Positions 42,684-51,828 of a stretch of DNA of 58,185 nucleotides are shown piece after piece. Every line of letters starts with the position of its first letter. Position 1 is the first letter of the stretch. The stretch is taken from positions 1-58,185 of the forward strand of contig JAGBSP010000005.1 of the NCBI GenBank assembly GCA_017631855.1. The letters run 5' to 3'. Source of the DNA: Clostridia bacterium. Lineage in GTDB: Bacteria; Bacillota; Clostridia; Oscillospirales; CAG-272. The notes beneath the pieces are model-generated. The model had not been told where the DNA came from. It searched no databases and saw only the letters and a list, made by a program, of their open reading frames with translations. Made by a program: the position numbers and the translations under genes.

Positions 42684-44030
42684 GTGAAGGTTGGATTTGT
42701 TTCTCTCGGTTGTCCGAAAAATCAGCTGGACACCGAGGTGATGCTTCATGAGGTTGCCGTGGCGGGATACGAGATCACGCCCGAGGAGACCGAAGCCGAC
42801 GTGGTGATCATCAACACCTGCGGCTTTATTGAAAGTGCTAAACAGGAAGCGATTGAAAATATTCTTGATATTGCTTGGCTGAAGAAAAATCATCATTTGA
42901 AGGCGATCGTGGTAACCGGCTGTCTTGCCGAGCGCTACCGCGAGAGCATTCTCGAGGAATTTCCCGAGGTCGACGCTGTGCTCGGCGTCGGCAGTATTCA
43001 CAACATCGTCGAGGCGATCGAAGCCGTGACGGTCAAAAAGAAAAAGGGTTCGCACCGCAAATATACCTCGTTTGAGGACAAGAACGAGGTGCGTCTTGGC
43101 GGTGACCGCATTCTGACCACCCCCGAATATACCGCGTATCTCAAGATTGCCGAGGGCTGTGACAACCGTTGCGCCTACTGCGCGATTCCGTCGATCCGCG
43201 GCAAGTTCCGCAGCCGTCCGATCGAGGATCTCGTTGCCGAGGCAAAGCAGCTTGAGGCGCTCGGCGTGCGCGAGCTTTCGATCGTGGCGCAGGACTCGAC
43301 GAGATACGGACTTGATCTTTACGGAGAGTACCGTCTTTCCGAGCTTCTGCATCGCATTACCGAGGAAACCGCGATTCCGTGGATCCGCTTGCTTTACTGC
43401 TATCCCGACAAGGTGACCGACGAGCTGATCGCCGAGATGCGCGACAATCCCCGCATCCTCAAATACATCGATCTTCCGATTCAGCATATCAGCGACCGTA
43501 TGCTCCGCGCGATGAACCGTCACGGAGATGCGGCGATGATCAAGGACGTGATCGCGAAGCTGCGCCGTGAAATCCCCGAGATTGTCATTCGTACGACCTT
43601 TATCGTCGGATTCCCCGGCGAGAGCGAGGCGGATTTCGAGGAGCTTTGCGAGTTTGTGAAGGAAACGAAATTTGAACGCGCAGGAGTCTTCCCCTATTCG
43701 AGAGAAGAGGACACGCCCGCGTATGATCTGCCCGATCAGATCGACGAGCAGACAAAACAGGATCGCGCCGATCTTCTGATGCGCGAGCAGCTCGAGATCA
43801 ACGAGGCTCGCAACGAAACCAAGATCGGGAAAACGATCACCGTGCTTTGCGAGGATTACGACCCCGTCAGCGAGATGCACTTTGGCAGAAGCGCCGAGGA
43901 TGCGCCCGAGATTGACGGAAAGGTTTATTTCCGCGCCGAAAAACGAATTGCCGCAGGCTCTTTTGTGCAGGTCAAGATCCGCGAGGTGCTGGATTACGAT
44001 CTAATGGGCCGCGCTATCTTAAACGACTGA
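42684..44030 (+). CDS. rimO: Ribosomal protein S12 methylthiotransferase RimO
   Basis: This 448-residue radical-SAM enzyme methylthiolates the conserved aspartate of ribosomal protein S12. The N-terminal domain begins VGFVSLGCPKNQLDTEVM, the RimO-specific GCPKN motif, with further cluster cysteines in NTCGF and TGCLA. The radical SAM motif is CDNRCAYC, and a TRAM domain ends the protein. It starts with GTG after AAGGAG. In many Firmicutes rimO directly precedes pgsA, as here (next start 20 bases downstream). Confidence 0.96.
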   Translation: MKVGFVSLGCPKNQLDTEVMLHEVAVAGYEITPEETEADVVIINTCGFIESAKQEAIENILDIAWLKKNHHLKAIVVTGCLAERYRESILEEFPEVDAVLGVGSIHNIVEAIEAVTVKKKKGSHRKYTSFEDKNEVRLGGDRILTTPEYTAYLKIAEGCDNRCAYCAIPSIRGKFRSRPIEDLVAEAKQLEALGVRELSIVAQDSTRYGLDLYGEYRLSELLHRITEETAIPWIRLLYCYPDKVTDELIAEMRDNPRILKYIDLPIQHISDRMLRAMNRHGDAAMIKDVIAKLRREIPEIVIRTTFIVGFPGESEADFEELCEFVKETKFERAGVFPYSREEDTPAYDLPDQIDEQTKQDRADLLMREQLEINEARNETKIGKTITVLCEDYDPVSEMHFGRSAEDAPEIDGKVYFRAEKRIAAGSFVQVKIREVLDYDLMGRAILND

Positions 44031-44049
44031 TTCCCTAAGGAGGAGATGA

Positions 44050-44685
44050 ATGATGAAAATGAATTTACCAAACCGCTTGACGGTGCTCCGTCTTTGCCTC
44101 GTTCCCGTGCTTCTCGTGGTGGGAATGCTCCCCGACAGCATAATTCCGTTCTATCTTTCGTGCTTTATTTGCGCCGTGCTTTTTATCGGTACGGCGGTGA
44201 CCGATATGCTGGACGGAAAGATTGCGCGCCGCGACAATCTGATTACCGATTTCGGAAAGTTTATGGATCCGATCGCCGACAAGTTTATGGTCATCGGCGC
44301 ACTGTTTGTCATCTTACATAAGTTTGAAAATCTTCGTACCATCATGATCTTCGTGCTTCTCGTGGTCGTATTCCGCGAGCTTGCCGTGACCTCGATGCGT
44401 CTTGTGGTTTCGACGGGACAGAACATCGTCGTTGCCGCGAATATGCTCGGAAAGATCAAGACCGTCTCGCAGATCGTTGCGATCTCTACGGTATTTCTTG
44501 AGCCCGTTGTTCAGCGCGTGCTCTATCTTGTGTTGGAAGGTATCAGTGGCAGACCAATCTACGGTTGGCGCACCGATATTATCCCGCTGACCTATCTTTC
44601 TCTCGCCTTTGCCGCCTTTATGACGGTTTGGTCGGGCCTGAATTACATCAAAGCCTATTGGAAATATCTCGATCCCGAGAAATAA
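44050..44685 (+). CDS. pgsA: CDP-diacylglycerol-glycerol-3-phosphate 3-phosphatidyltransferase
   Basis: This 211-residue membrane enzyme makes phosphatidylglycerol phosphate. The CDP-alcohol phosphotransferase motif DGxxARxxxxxxxxGxxxDxxxD is exact in DMLDGKIARRDNLITDFGKF continuing MDPIAD, and about six membrane helices surround it. AGGAG is close to the ATG at 44050; 44053 is an alternative. It is the last gene of the rimO-pgsA unit and could use the glycerol 3-phosphate made by the gpsA-like enzyme at 3282. Confidence 0.95.
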   Translation: MMKMNLPNRLTVLRLCLVPVLLVVGMLPDSIIPFYLSCFICAVLFIGTAVTDMLDGKIARRDNLITDFGKFMDPIADKFMVIGALFVILHKFENLRTIMIFVLLVVVFRELAVTSMRLVVSTGQNIVVAANMLGKIKTVSQIVAISTVFLEPVVQRVLYLVLEGISGRPIYGWRTDIIPLTYLSLAFAAFMTVWSGLNYIKAYWKYLDPEK

Positions 44686-44708
44686 TACGGAATAGAAATG
44701 AATACGAA

Positions 44709-44746
44709 AAAGGAGCAACCGCCGCGGCGGTTGCTCCTTTGATTTA
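44709..44746. terminator. Terminator between pgsA and the acyl-CoA synthetase
   Basis: A 15-bp stem, AAAGGAGCAACCGCC and its complement, is shared by the two convergent genes, with T-rich sequence after it and A-rich before it. Confidence 0.88.
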
Positions 44747-46453
44747 TTCAGCGGATAGTTTCTTTTGGTAGTCCTCCATCAGAAGGGCGGGGAGCTCAAA
44801 GCGCTTGATCTTCTTTGAGGTGTTCTTCGGGAGCTCCTCGTATCGGATGAGTGTCACGTCGATGCGCTTGTAGGTCTGTACGATGGTATTAACGTCGTCT
44901 ACGGCAAGCTTGACCAAGGTTTCGATGGCGGAATTGTCTGCGTGACGGCCCAGCGTTTCTTTTGCGTATTCCATATCGGGAACGATGGCTGCGACAATGT
45001 CGTAGTCCTTTTTCTTTTCGTTTTCGATGCCGAGCACGGCGACCTCTCCGACGATGGGATTGCGCGAAAGATATGCCTCAAGCTCTTCGGGGAAGATGTT
45101 CTTTCCGTTTGCCTTGACGATGACGTTCTTCTTTCGTCCCGTGATGATGAGGAAGCCGTCCTTGTCGATATATCCGACGTCACCCGTGTGGAGCCAACCG
45201 TTTTTCTTGACCTCGGCGGTCAGATCGGGGCGCTCGTAATATCCGATCATTACGTTGTCTCCGCGATAGCAGATCTCGCCCGTGCCGTCCTCGCCGCAGT
45301 CGATGATCTTCAATTCACCCTCGGGCAGGACAAGTCCCGCCGCGCGGTCGTTGAAGAACTTATCGTGGTTGACGGCGGCAAGCGGTGCCGATTCGGTCAG
45401 TCCATAGCCCTGAATAATATTCAAGCCGAAATCTCTCATTCCCGCGATAATTTCGGGATCGATCGGAGCTCCGCCCGACACGAGAAGATTGAGTCTGCCG
45501 CCAAAGGATGCGTGGATCTCGGCAAAGGCTTTTTTCTTTGCCGCCATTCTTGCCGAGGCGGGGTGGATCTTGTTGGTCAGATTGATGACGGTGCGTACCT
45601 TTTTCTCGATGCCCTTTTTGCGGATATTTGCCCAGATCTTGCGGTACATCGTTTCGATGAGCAGAGGAACGCAGAGCATTTTTGTGGGGTGAACTTCTCC
45701 GACGTTTTTCATAATATAGCGGACGCCCTCGGAAAATGCCACCGAAGCACCCTGCGAGAGAGGATAGAGAAATCCGCAGGTGCATTCGTAGACGTGGTGC
45801 AGGGGAAGCACCGACAGTGCGCGGTCTTCCGGCGTCAGATGGACCATACGGGCAAGATTTTGTATGGTGTGGCAGAGGTTTCTCTGCGAAAGCATAACGC
45901 CCTTGGAGGTTCCCGTCGTTCCCGAGGTAAAGATGAGAGAGCAGAGTTCGTCGACGTCGATCGAGAGATCGGTGTACGCGCGACTTCCGTTTGAGAGATG
46001 CTCAAGTCCTTCGGCGATCACGTTACTCAGGTCGTCAAAGGAGATCTTTTCGACATCTTCTCCGATCTCGGAAAGCTTTGCTTCGTATTTTTTGGAATAG
46101 AGCACGAGCGATGCTTCGGAAATTCTTGCGATATTTGCAATCTCCTCGGCGGGGATCTCCTTGTCGACAGGGACAACGACGCCAAGACCGCAGGTGACGG
46201 CAAGGTAAGAAACGCACCAATGGTACGAGTTTTCTCCCGTGACGATGATGCGTGCGCCCGCATAACCTCTCTCGGCAAGTGCCGTACCGAGCGCAAAGAC
46301 CTCATTTTTGAGTCTCGCATAGCTATACGAACGGTATTTTCCGTCGATTTTTTGCAAAAAGGCGGGGCGAGCGGCATAACATCTTGCGCTGTCCTCCAGC
46401 ATTTCTCGCAGATTGTGGATTTTTTTGGTGGGATATAGCTTATAAGCTGCCAT
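44744..46453 (-). CDS. AMP-binding long-chain acyl-CoA synthetase-like protein
   Basis: This 569-residue adenylate-forming enzyme has the P-loop-like SLIFTSGTTGTSKGVMLSQ, IIQGYGLTESAP and WLHTGDVGYIDKDGFLIITGRKKN (core LHTGDVGYIDKDGFL), ending with the catalytic-lysine region KNTSKKIKRFEL. It activates a fatty acid as acyl-AMP and then acyl-CoA. The start at 46453 (MAAYKL) is 8 bases from GAGGT; the upstream ATG at 46465 overlaps that site. A 12-bp inverted repeat at 46482-46510 sits in its promoter region, suggesting control by a fatty-acid-responsive repressor encoded elsewhere. Confidence 0.9.
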   Translation of the reverse strand: MAAYKLYPTKKIHNLREMLEDSARCYAARPAFLQKIDGKYRSYSYARLKNEVFALGTALAERGYAGARIIVTGENSYHWCVSYLAVTCGLGVVVPVDKEIPAEEIANIARISEASLVLYSKKYEAKLSEIGEDVEKISFDDLSNVIAEGLEHLSNGSRAYTDLSIDVDELCSLIFTSGTTGTSKGVMLSQRNLCHTIQNLARMVHLTPEDRALSVLPLHHVYECTCGFLYPLSQGASVAFSEGVRYIMKNVGEVHPTKMLCVPLLIETMYRKIWANIRKKGIEKKVRTVINLTNKIHPASARMAAKKKAFAEIHASFGGRLNLLVSGGAPIDPEIIAGMRDFGLNIIQGYGLTESAPLAAVNHDKFFNDRAAGLVLPEGELKIIDCGEDGTGEICYRGDNVMIGYYERPDLTAEVKKNGWLHTGDVGYIDKDGFLIITGRKKNVIVKANGKNIFPEELEAYLSRNPIVGEVAVLGIENEKKKDYDIVAAIVPDMEYAKETLGRHADNSAIETLVKLAVDDVNTIVQTYKRIDVTLIRYEELPKNTSKKIKRFELPALLMEDYQKKLSAE

Positions 46454-46481
46454 AACGTACCTCATTATTTTTTATCATAAA

Positions 46482-46510
46482 GTTGAGTGCTCAATATTTG
46501 AGTACTCAAC
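46482..46510. promoter_or_regulatory. Inverted-repeat operator candidate between acyl-CoA synthetase and PTS genes
   Basis: GTTGAGTGCTCA (46482-46493) and TGAGTACTCAAC (46499-46510) are inverted with 11 of 12 matches and a five-base spacer. It lies 29 bases upstream of the minus-strand gene start and about 155 upstream of the PTS start, which favours control of the acyl-CoA synthetase. The form resembles TetR-type operators. Confidence 0.65.
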
Positions 46511-46666
46511 AATTATACCATATTTTTTTCGCCTATGTGTGAATTATATGTGAATTTCTCAAAAAAATACGAAAAATCTCAAAAAGGAAAAAAGAGAGTG
46601 ATAGAAGCGAGGCGAGGCGCGCATACTACAAGAAAAAAGGCTTTGAGGCTTGAAAGGAGATCAGGT

Positions 46667-48793
46667 GTGAAACGAAACAAACAACCTATCGTGTCGCCCT
46701 TACACGGAAAGATCGTTTCGCTTTCCGAGGTATCCGATCCCGTATTTTCGGATCGGATTTTGGGGGACGGCTGTGCGATCCTCCCTGAGGACGGGAATAT
46801 TTACAGTCCTGTGGACGGCGTGGTGTCGTCGGTTGCCGAGACGCGCCACGCATACGGATTTTTAGCAAAGGACGGGAGCGAGGTGCTGGTGCATTTCGGT
46901 CTGGAAACCGTCTCGCTTGGCGGAGAAGGATTTATTTCCTTTAAAAAAGAAGGGGACGAGGTAAAACAGGGCGAGCTTGTGGCAAGAGTGAATCTTGCAA
47001 TTCTCGAGGAACGCGGAATTTCTCCGCTTACTCCCGTGCTGATCTGCAACGCGCCCGAGCACACGACGCTTCGGGTGTTTGGCGCGGCGGGGGAGAAGGT
47101 CAAGGCGGGAGAGGATCTTTTTTCGATCCTTCCGTCCAAAAAGCAACGAAAAACGTCGGGCAAGAGCTTTGACTTTTTACAGCGCCTTGGCAAGGTATTG
47201 ATGGTGGTGATCGCCGTGATGCCTGCGGCGGGTCTTGCGATCAGCCTTGGTAAGTTGCTCGGCCTTGTCGGAGGGGATCTCGGTTGGGTGCTGACGGTCG
47301 GTTCAATTCTTGAAAACATCGGTTGGGCGATCATCGGAAATCTGCATCTGCTTTTTGCCGTGGCAATTGGAGGCTCGTGGGCACGTGACCGCGCGGGCGG
47401 TGCGTTTGCGGCGGTGATTGCCTTTATTCTGATCAATAATATTACCGGTTCGATCTTTGGTGTCACCTCGGCAATGCTTGCCGATCCGAACGCCGTAACT
47501 CACACCCTCTTTGGCAGAGAGATCGCTGTGGACGGATATTTCACCTCAGTGCTCGGATCGCCCGCGCTCAATATGGGCGTCTTTGTCGGTATTATCGCAG
47601 GCTTCCTCGGGGGAATTCTCTACAACAAATATTATAATTTCCGTAAGCTTCCCGATGCGCTCTCCTTCTTTAACGGAAAGCGCTTTGTTCCGATCGTTGT
47701 GATCTTTTGGTCGGCGGTTGTGGCTCTCGTACTTTCGATCGTCTGGCCTGTGGTCCAACACGGCATCAATGCGTTCGGCGTATGGATCGCAAACTCGGCG
47801 GACACCTCGCCCGTGCTCGCGCCCTTTATTTACGGAACACTCGAGCGACTGCTCTTACCCTTTGGACTGCACCATATGCTGACCATTCCGATGAACTACA
47901 CCTCGTTTGGCGGAAGCTATCTCATTCAGACGGGAGCGTCGGCAGGGGTGACCGTCTTTGGACAAGATCCGCTTTGGCTTGCTTGGGTGACCGACCTGAT
48001 CAATTTCAAGAATGCGGGCAATATGGAAGCCTACGAAGCGCTTCTTGCGAGCGTAACGCCTGCGCGCTTTAAGGTCGGACAGATGATCGGCTCGTCGGGA
48101 CTTCTTCTCGGTGTTGGACTTGCCATGTTCCGCCGTGTCGAGCCCGAAAAGCGAAAGAGATACCGCTCGATCTATTTTTCGGCAGCACTTGCGGTCTTTT
48201 TGACGGGTGTGACCGAGCCTCTTGAATTTATGTTTATGTTCTGCGCTATTCCTCTGTATATCGTTTACGCCATTTTGCAGGGTGCGGCGTTTGTGCTGGC
48301 GGGACTTATTGACCTTCGTTTGCATTCCTTCGGTAACGTCGAGCTTGCCACAAGACTTCCGATGTCGATCAGCGCAGGACTCGGGCGTGACCTGATCAAC
48401 TTTGTGATTGCCACCGTGGCGTTCTTTGCCATCGGCTATTTTGTGGCATATTATATGATAGGAAAGCTTCGTTACGCAACGCCGGGTCGTCTTGGTAACT
48501 ATATGGATGAGAACGCAGAGGATTTTCGCGCCAAAGACACCGAGCGGCAGGGGGGCGAGAACACTCAAGCCGAGCGGATTATTGCGCTCTTGGGCGGCAG
48601 AGAGAATATCGTTCTCGTTGACTCTTGTATGACGCGTTTGCGCGTGACGGTGAAAAATGCCGACCTCGTTGCCGACGAGAGCGAGTGGAAGAGAGAGGGC
48701 GCCCTCAGCCTTCTCAAAAAGGGGGACGGCATTCAAGCGGTGTACGGACCGAAGGCGGACGTCCTCAAATCGGATATTAACGATATTTTATAA
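46667..48793 (+). CDS. Glucose-family PTS permease, EIIA-EIIC-EIIB fusion (maltose candidate)
   Basis: This 708-residue protein imports and phosphorylates a sugar at the membrane. Domain order is EIIA (about 1-155, phospho-His76 in VLVHFGLETV), EIIC with eight to ten helices (about 165-600, GLHHMLTIPMNYT and GVTEPLEFMFMF), and EIIB at the C-terminus (phospho-Cys654 in VDSCMTRLRV). This order is less common than EIICBA. The start is GTG at 46667, 7 bases after GGAG. A MapP-like phosphatase and malQ follow directly, pointing to maltose rather than glucose as substrate. Confidence 0.9.
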   Translation: MKRNKQPIVSPLHGKIVSLSEVSDPVFSDRILGDGCAILPEDGNIYSPVDGVVSSVAETRHAYGFLAKDGSEVLVHFGLETVSLGGEGFISFKKEGDEVKQGELVARVNLAILEERGISPLTPVLICNAPEHTTLRVFGAAGEKVKAGEDLFSILPSKKQRKTSGKSFDFLQRLGKVLMVVIAVMPAAGLAISLGKLLGLVGGDLGWVLTVGSILENIGWAIIGNLHLLFAVAIGGSWARDRAGGAFAAVIAFILINNITGSIFGVTSAMLADPNAVTHTLFGREIAVDGYFTSVLGSPALNMGVFVGIIAGFLGGILYNKYYNFRKLPDALSFFNGKRFVPIVVIFWSAVVALVLSIVWPVVQHGINAFGVWIANSADTSPVLAPFIYGTLERLLLPFGLHHMLTIPMNYTSFGGSYLIQTGASAGVTVFGQDPLWLAWVTDLINFKNAGNMEAYEALLASVTPARFKVGQMIGSSGLLLGVGLAMFRRVEPEKRKRYRSIYFSAALAVFLTGVTEPLEFMFMFCAIPLYIVYAILQGAAFVLAGLIDLRLHSFGNVELATRLPMSISAGLGRDLINFVIATVAFFAIGYFVAYYMIGKLRYATPGRLGNYMDENAEDFRAKDTERQGGENTQAERIIALLGGRENIVLVDSCMTRLRVTVKNADLVADESEWKREGALSLLKKGDGIQAVYGPKADVLKSDINDIL

Positions 48794-48795
48794 AA

Positions 48796-49566
48796 ATGAA
48801 GCTATTGACACTCAATACGCACAGCCTCGTGGATGGAAGAGGAGAGGAGCAGGTCTCGGTGCTTGCCGAGGCGATCGCGGCAGAGGGCTTTGACGTGGTT
48901 GCATTGCAAGAGGTCAATCAGAACATCGGAGACAAGGAAAGCAACTTTGCCGCGGCAGTAGTATCAAGGCTTTCGGAACGCGGAGTGCGGTATGATTGGC
49001 GGTATCTCCCCGTCAAGATCGGCTATGGCAGATATGACGAGGGACTTGCGTTTCTTTGCCGTACTCCGATCAAAGAGGTTCGGAGTGCGTATCTGACCGA
49101 GCGACGGTCGTATGAGGATTGGAAGACAAGAATGGCACTTGGGGTTCGGTGCGAGGGGCGCGACGAATGGTTCTTTTCGATTCACACGGGTTGGTGGAAG
49201 GATCCCGACGAGCCGTTTTTTGATCAATGGAAGCGGCTTTCGGAGCTTTTGCCGCGTCGGGAGAGGATCTGGCTGATGGGGGATTTCAATCAGCCTGCCG
49301 AGGTGCGCGGCGAGGGGTACGATCTTGTGCGAGATGCGGGGTGGTACGACGCGTATGACTTGGCGGAGCATCGAATCGGAGAGGGAACGGCGCGCGCGGG
49401 GATCGACGGCTGGCACGGCAGAGCGGTGACGTGCGATTGGCTTCGCATCGATCAGATCCACTCGAACCGAAGAGTAAAAATTTCGTCCTATCGCACCCTC
49501 TTTGACGGTGTGCGCTATACCGCGATTTCGGATCATTTCGGGGTGGCGGTGACGGTAGAAGATTGA
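48796..49566 (+). CDS. EEP-family phosphatase, maltose 6'-phosphate phosphatase (MapP)-like
   Basis: This 256-residue endonuclease/exonuclease/phosphatase fold protein has LLTLNTHSL, VVALQEVNQ (metal glutamate), WLMGDFNQP and the catalytic end ISDHFGVAV. There is no signal peptide. It lies two bases after the PTS gene and 25 before malQ. In Enterococcus the EEP protein MapP dephosphorylates PTS-imported maltose 6'-phosphate so that free maltose can enter the phosphorolysis or transglycosylation route; position and size make the same role likely here. Substrate is inferred from context. Confidence 0.82.
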   Translation: MKLLTLNTHSLVDGRGEEQVSVLAEAIAAEGFDVVALQEVNQNIGDKESNFAAAVVSRLSERGVRYDWRYLPVKIGYGRYDEGLAFLCRTPIKEVRSAYLTERRSYEDWKTRMALGVRCEGRDEWFFSIHTGWWKDPDEPFFDQWKRLSELLPRRERIWLMGDFNQPAEVRGEGYDLVRDAGWYDAYDLAEHRIGEGTARAGIDGWHGRAVTCDWLRIDQIHSNRRVKISSYRTLFDGVRYTAISDHFGVAVTVED

Positions 49567-49591
49567 TTGTATGGATTGTTAGGAGAAAAAT

Positions 49592-51001
49592 ATGAAACGG
49601 GAAGCAGGAATTTTATTGCCCGTCAGCGCTCTGCCGTCGGCATACGGCATTGGCGGTTTGGATGGGGCGGCGATTGAATTTGTGGATTTTTTGGCGAGGG
49701 CGGGGCAGAGCGTGTGGCAAATCCTTCCGCTGGGACCAACGGGATATGGAGATTCGCCCTATCAGTCTTTTTCGGCGTTTGCGGGAAATCCTTATCTGAT
49801 CAGCCTTCCCCATCTTTGTGAGGACGGGCTTCTGACAAAAGAAGAATGCCTTGCGGCGGATTGTACGGCGTCTGACGGCGGCGTGGATTACGGAGCGCTG
49901 TATGAGAAGCGGACGCGCCTTTTGCGGAAAGCATTCTCTCGCAGTCGGCAGACGGCAGAGCAGATCGAATTTGAGGAGAAGCATCGGCATTGGCTGGAGA
50001 ATTACGCGCTGTTTATGGCAAAAAAGACGCGCCCCGAGGAGGATTCTCTTGTCGATGAGATGGCATATTACCGCTTTTTGCAATACCGATTTTTTGAGGA
50101 TTGGGACGCCCTGAAGAGCTATGCGAACCAACGGGGCATTCGTATCCTTGGGGATCTTCCCATCTACGTGTCGCTCGACAGCGCCGACGTATGGTGCTCT
50201 CCCGAGCTCTTTCAAATGGATGAGAACGGAGTACCCACCGAGGTTGCGGGTTGTCCCCCCGACGGATTTGCTCCCCGGGGACAGCTGTGGGGAAATCCGC
50301 TTTACGATTGGAGCGCGCACGAGCGGGAAGGATACGCTTGGTGGATTTCGCGGCTCTCACACGCCTTTTCGATGTACGACGCCGTGCGCATCGATCATTT
50401 CCGCGGCTTTGATTCCTACTACGCGATCCCTTACGGAGCACCCGACGCAACGGTGGGCGAATGGCGAAAAGGACCCGGAATGGCGCTGTTTCGTGCGGTT
50501 GAAAAAGCACTTGGAGAGCGCGAAATCATTGCCGAGGATCTTGGGTTTATGACCGATTCGGTGCGAGAGCTCGTCAGAGAGAGCGGTTTTGCAGGAATGA
50601 AGATTTTGCAGTTTGGGTTTGAGGGGGACGAGGAGCATCTTCCGCACAATTATCCCGAAAACAGCGCCGCTTACACGGGAACGCACGACAATCCAACCCT
50701 TCTCGAATGGCTTGGGGCGCGGAGTGCGGAGGAGCTTGCGCAGATCGAGAATGTCCTTGGCGCGCCGTTGGGAGAAGGGGAAGGAGCTTTGGATGCGATG
50801 ATTGCGCTTTTGATGCGCTCTCGGTCGCGCCTTGCGATCGTTCCGATGCAAGATTATCTCGGACTTTCGGCAGAGGCGAGAATGAATCGTCCCGCGACGG
50901 CAGAGGGAAATTGGCGTTGGCGAATGACGAGAGAACAAATGAACGACGAACTTTGCGACAAAATTCGCCGCTTGACAACCATCGGCGGACGATTGCCGTA
51001 A
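49592..51001 (+). CDS. malQ: 4-alpha-glucanotransferase (amylomaltase, GH77)
   Basis: This 469-residue GH77 enzyme transfers glucan units between maltodextrins and releases glucose. The catalytic residues are visible: nucleophile Asp268 (VRIDHFRGF), acid/base Glu315 (IAEDLGFM) and Asp366 (TGTHDNPT). The N-terminal GILLPVSALPSAYGIG is typical. It is somewhat shorter than most bacterial MalQ (about 490-500). It is the third gene of the PTS-MapP-MalQ run and would process maltose freed by the phosphatase. Confidence 0.95.
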   Translation: MKREAGILLPVSALPSAYGIGGLDGAAIEFVDFLARAGQSVWQILPLGPTGYGDSPYQSFSAFAGNPYLISLPHLCEDGLLTKEECLAADCTASDGGVDYGALYEKRTRLLRKAFSRSRQTAEQIEFEEKHRHWLENYALFMAKKTRPEEDSLVDEMAYYRFLQYRFFEDWDALKSYANQRGIRILGDLPIYVSLDSADVWCSPELFQMDENGVPTEVAGCPPDGFAPRGQLWGNPLYDWSAHEREGYAWWISRLSHAFSMYDAVRIDHFRGFDSYYAIPYGAPDATVGEWRKGPGMALFRAVEKALGEREIIAEDLGFMTDSVRELVRESGFAGMKILQFGFEGDEEHLPHNYPENSAAYTGTHDNPTLLEWLGARSAEELAQIENVLGAPLGEGEGALDAMIALLMRSRSRLAIVPMQDYLGLSAEARMNRPATAEGNWRWRMTREQMNDELCDKIRRLTTIGGRLP

Positions 51002-51005
51002 AAAA

Positions 51006-51040
51006 GAAAAAGGATTTGTTTTTGGGACAAATCCTTTTTC
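51006..51040 (+). terminator. Terminator after malQ
   Basis: GAAAAAGGATTTGT and its complement form a 14-bp stem with a seven-base loop; the T-run is part of the stem. Confidence 0.85.
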
Positions 51041-51057
51041 TTGTCGAAAGAAATCTC

Positions 51058-51086
51058 TTGACAAACCAACCAAAAAATGGTATAAT
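51058..51086 (+). promoter_or_regulatory. Promoter of the cytidylate-kinase-like gene
   Basis: TTGACA at 51058-51063 and TATAAT at 51081-51086 are separated by 17 bases. Confidence 0.85.
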
Positions 51087-51138
51087 ATAGACAGAAAACT
51101 AAACAAAGTGCACATAGACGGGCATGGAAAGGAACAAG

Positions 51139-51756
51139 ATGGGAATTATTACGATCAGCCGTGAATTTGGAAGCGGCGGAAGAGAAATTGGAAAGCGCTT
51201 GGCAGACGAGCTTGGATACGCGTACTATGACCGCGAGATCGTCGTTGCTGTGGCAGAACGTCACGAGATGGATGAAAATTACGTTGCCTACGCTCTTGAG
51301 GGCGGCATTACGCGTAGCGTTCCTCTGCATTACGGCAGAACCTTCTCCTATTCGCCCACAATGATGGCGCACGAAACCAAGCTTCTCCGCGAGCAGAACA
51401 CCTTCCTCAAGGAAGTGGCAGCGCAGGGCAACTGCGTGATCGTAGGACGCGCCGCCGACGTGATCTTGGCGGACTACAATCCCTTCAAATTATTTATCTG
51501 CGCCGATATGGCGTCGAAGCTCGCACGTTGTCACGAGCGCGCTGAGGCAGACGAGAAGCTGTCGGATAAGGCAATGATCAAGAAGATCCGTCAGATCGAC
51601 AAGGACAGAAAGAGATATCACGGCATTATTTCGGATATCCCCTGGGGCGACCGCCACGGCTATCACCTCACGGTCAACACCTCGGGACGTGACGCAAAGT
51701 CGCTCGTTCCGCTGATCGCCGAGTACTACCGCCATTGGCGCGCAGAGCAGGAATAA
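51139..51756 (+). CDS. Cytidylate kinase-like family protein
   Basis: This 205-residue P-loop protein starts IITISREFGSGGREIGKRLA, where GSGGREIG stands for the nucleotide-binding loop of the cytidylate kinase-like family (PF13189). Later segments NCVIVGRAADVIL and RYHGIISDIPWGDRHGYHL match the same family. The family's substrate is unknown; it is distinct from the Cmk that acts on CMP. The ATG at 51139 is preferred over 51124 because AAAGGAAC lies between them. It is monocistronic. Confidence 0.85.
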   Translation: MGIITISREFGSGGREIGKRLADELGYAYYDREIVVAVAERHEMDENYVAYALEGGITRSVPLHYGRTFSYSPTMMAHETKLLREQNTFLKEVAAQGNCVIVGRAADVILADYNPFKLFICADMASKLARCHERAEADEKLSDKAMIKKIRQIDKDRKRYHGIISDIPWGDRHGYHLTVNTSGRDAKSLVPLIAEYYRHWRAEQE

Positions 51757-51774
51757 GAGCAACTTTATAACATA

Positions 51775-51808
51775 AAAAACGACAGAACCTTAAGATCTGT
51801 CGTTTTTA
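51775..51808 (+). terminator. Terminator after the cytidylate-kinase-like gene
   Basis: AAAAACGACAGA pairs with TCTGTCGTTTTT around a loop of nine bases. Confidence 0.85.
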
Positions 51809-51828
51809 AAACTTAGAAAGGAATAACC

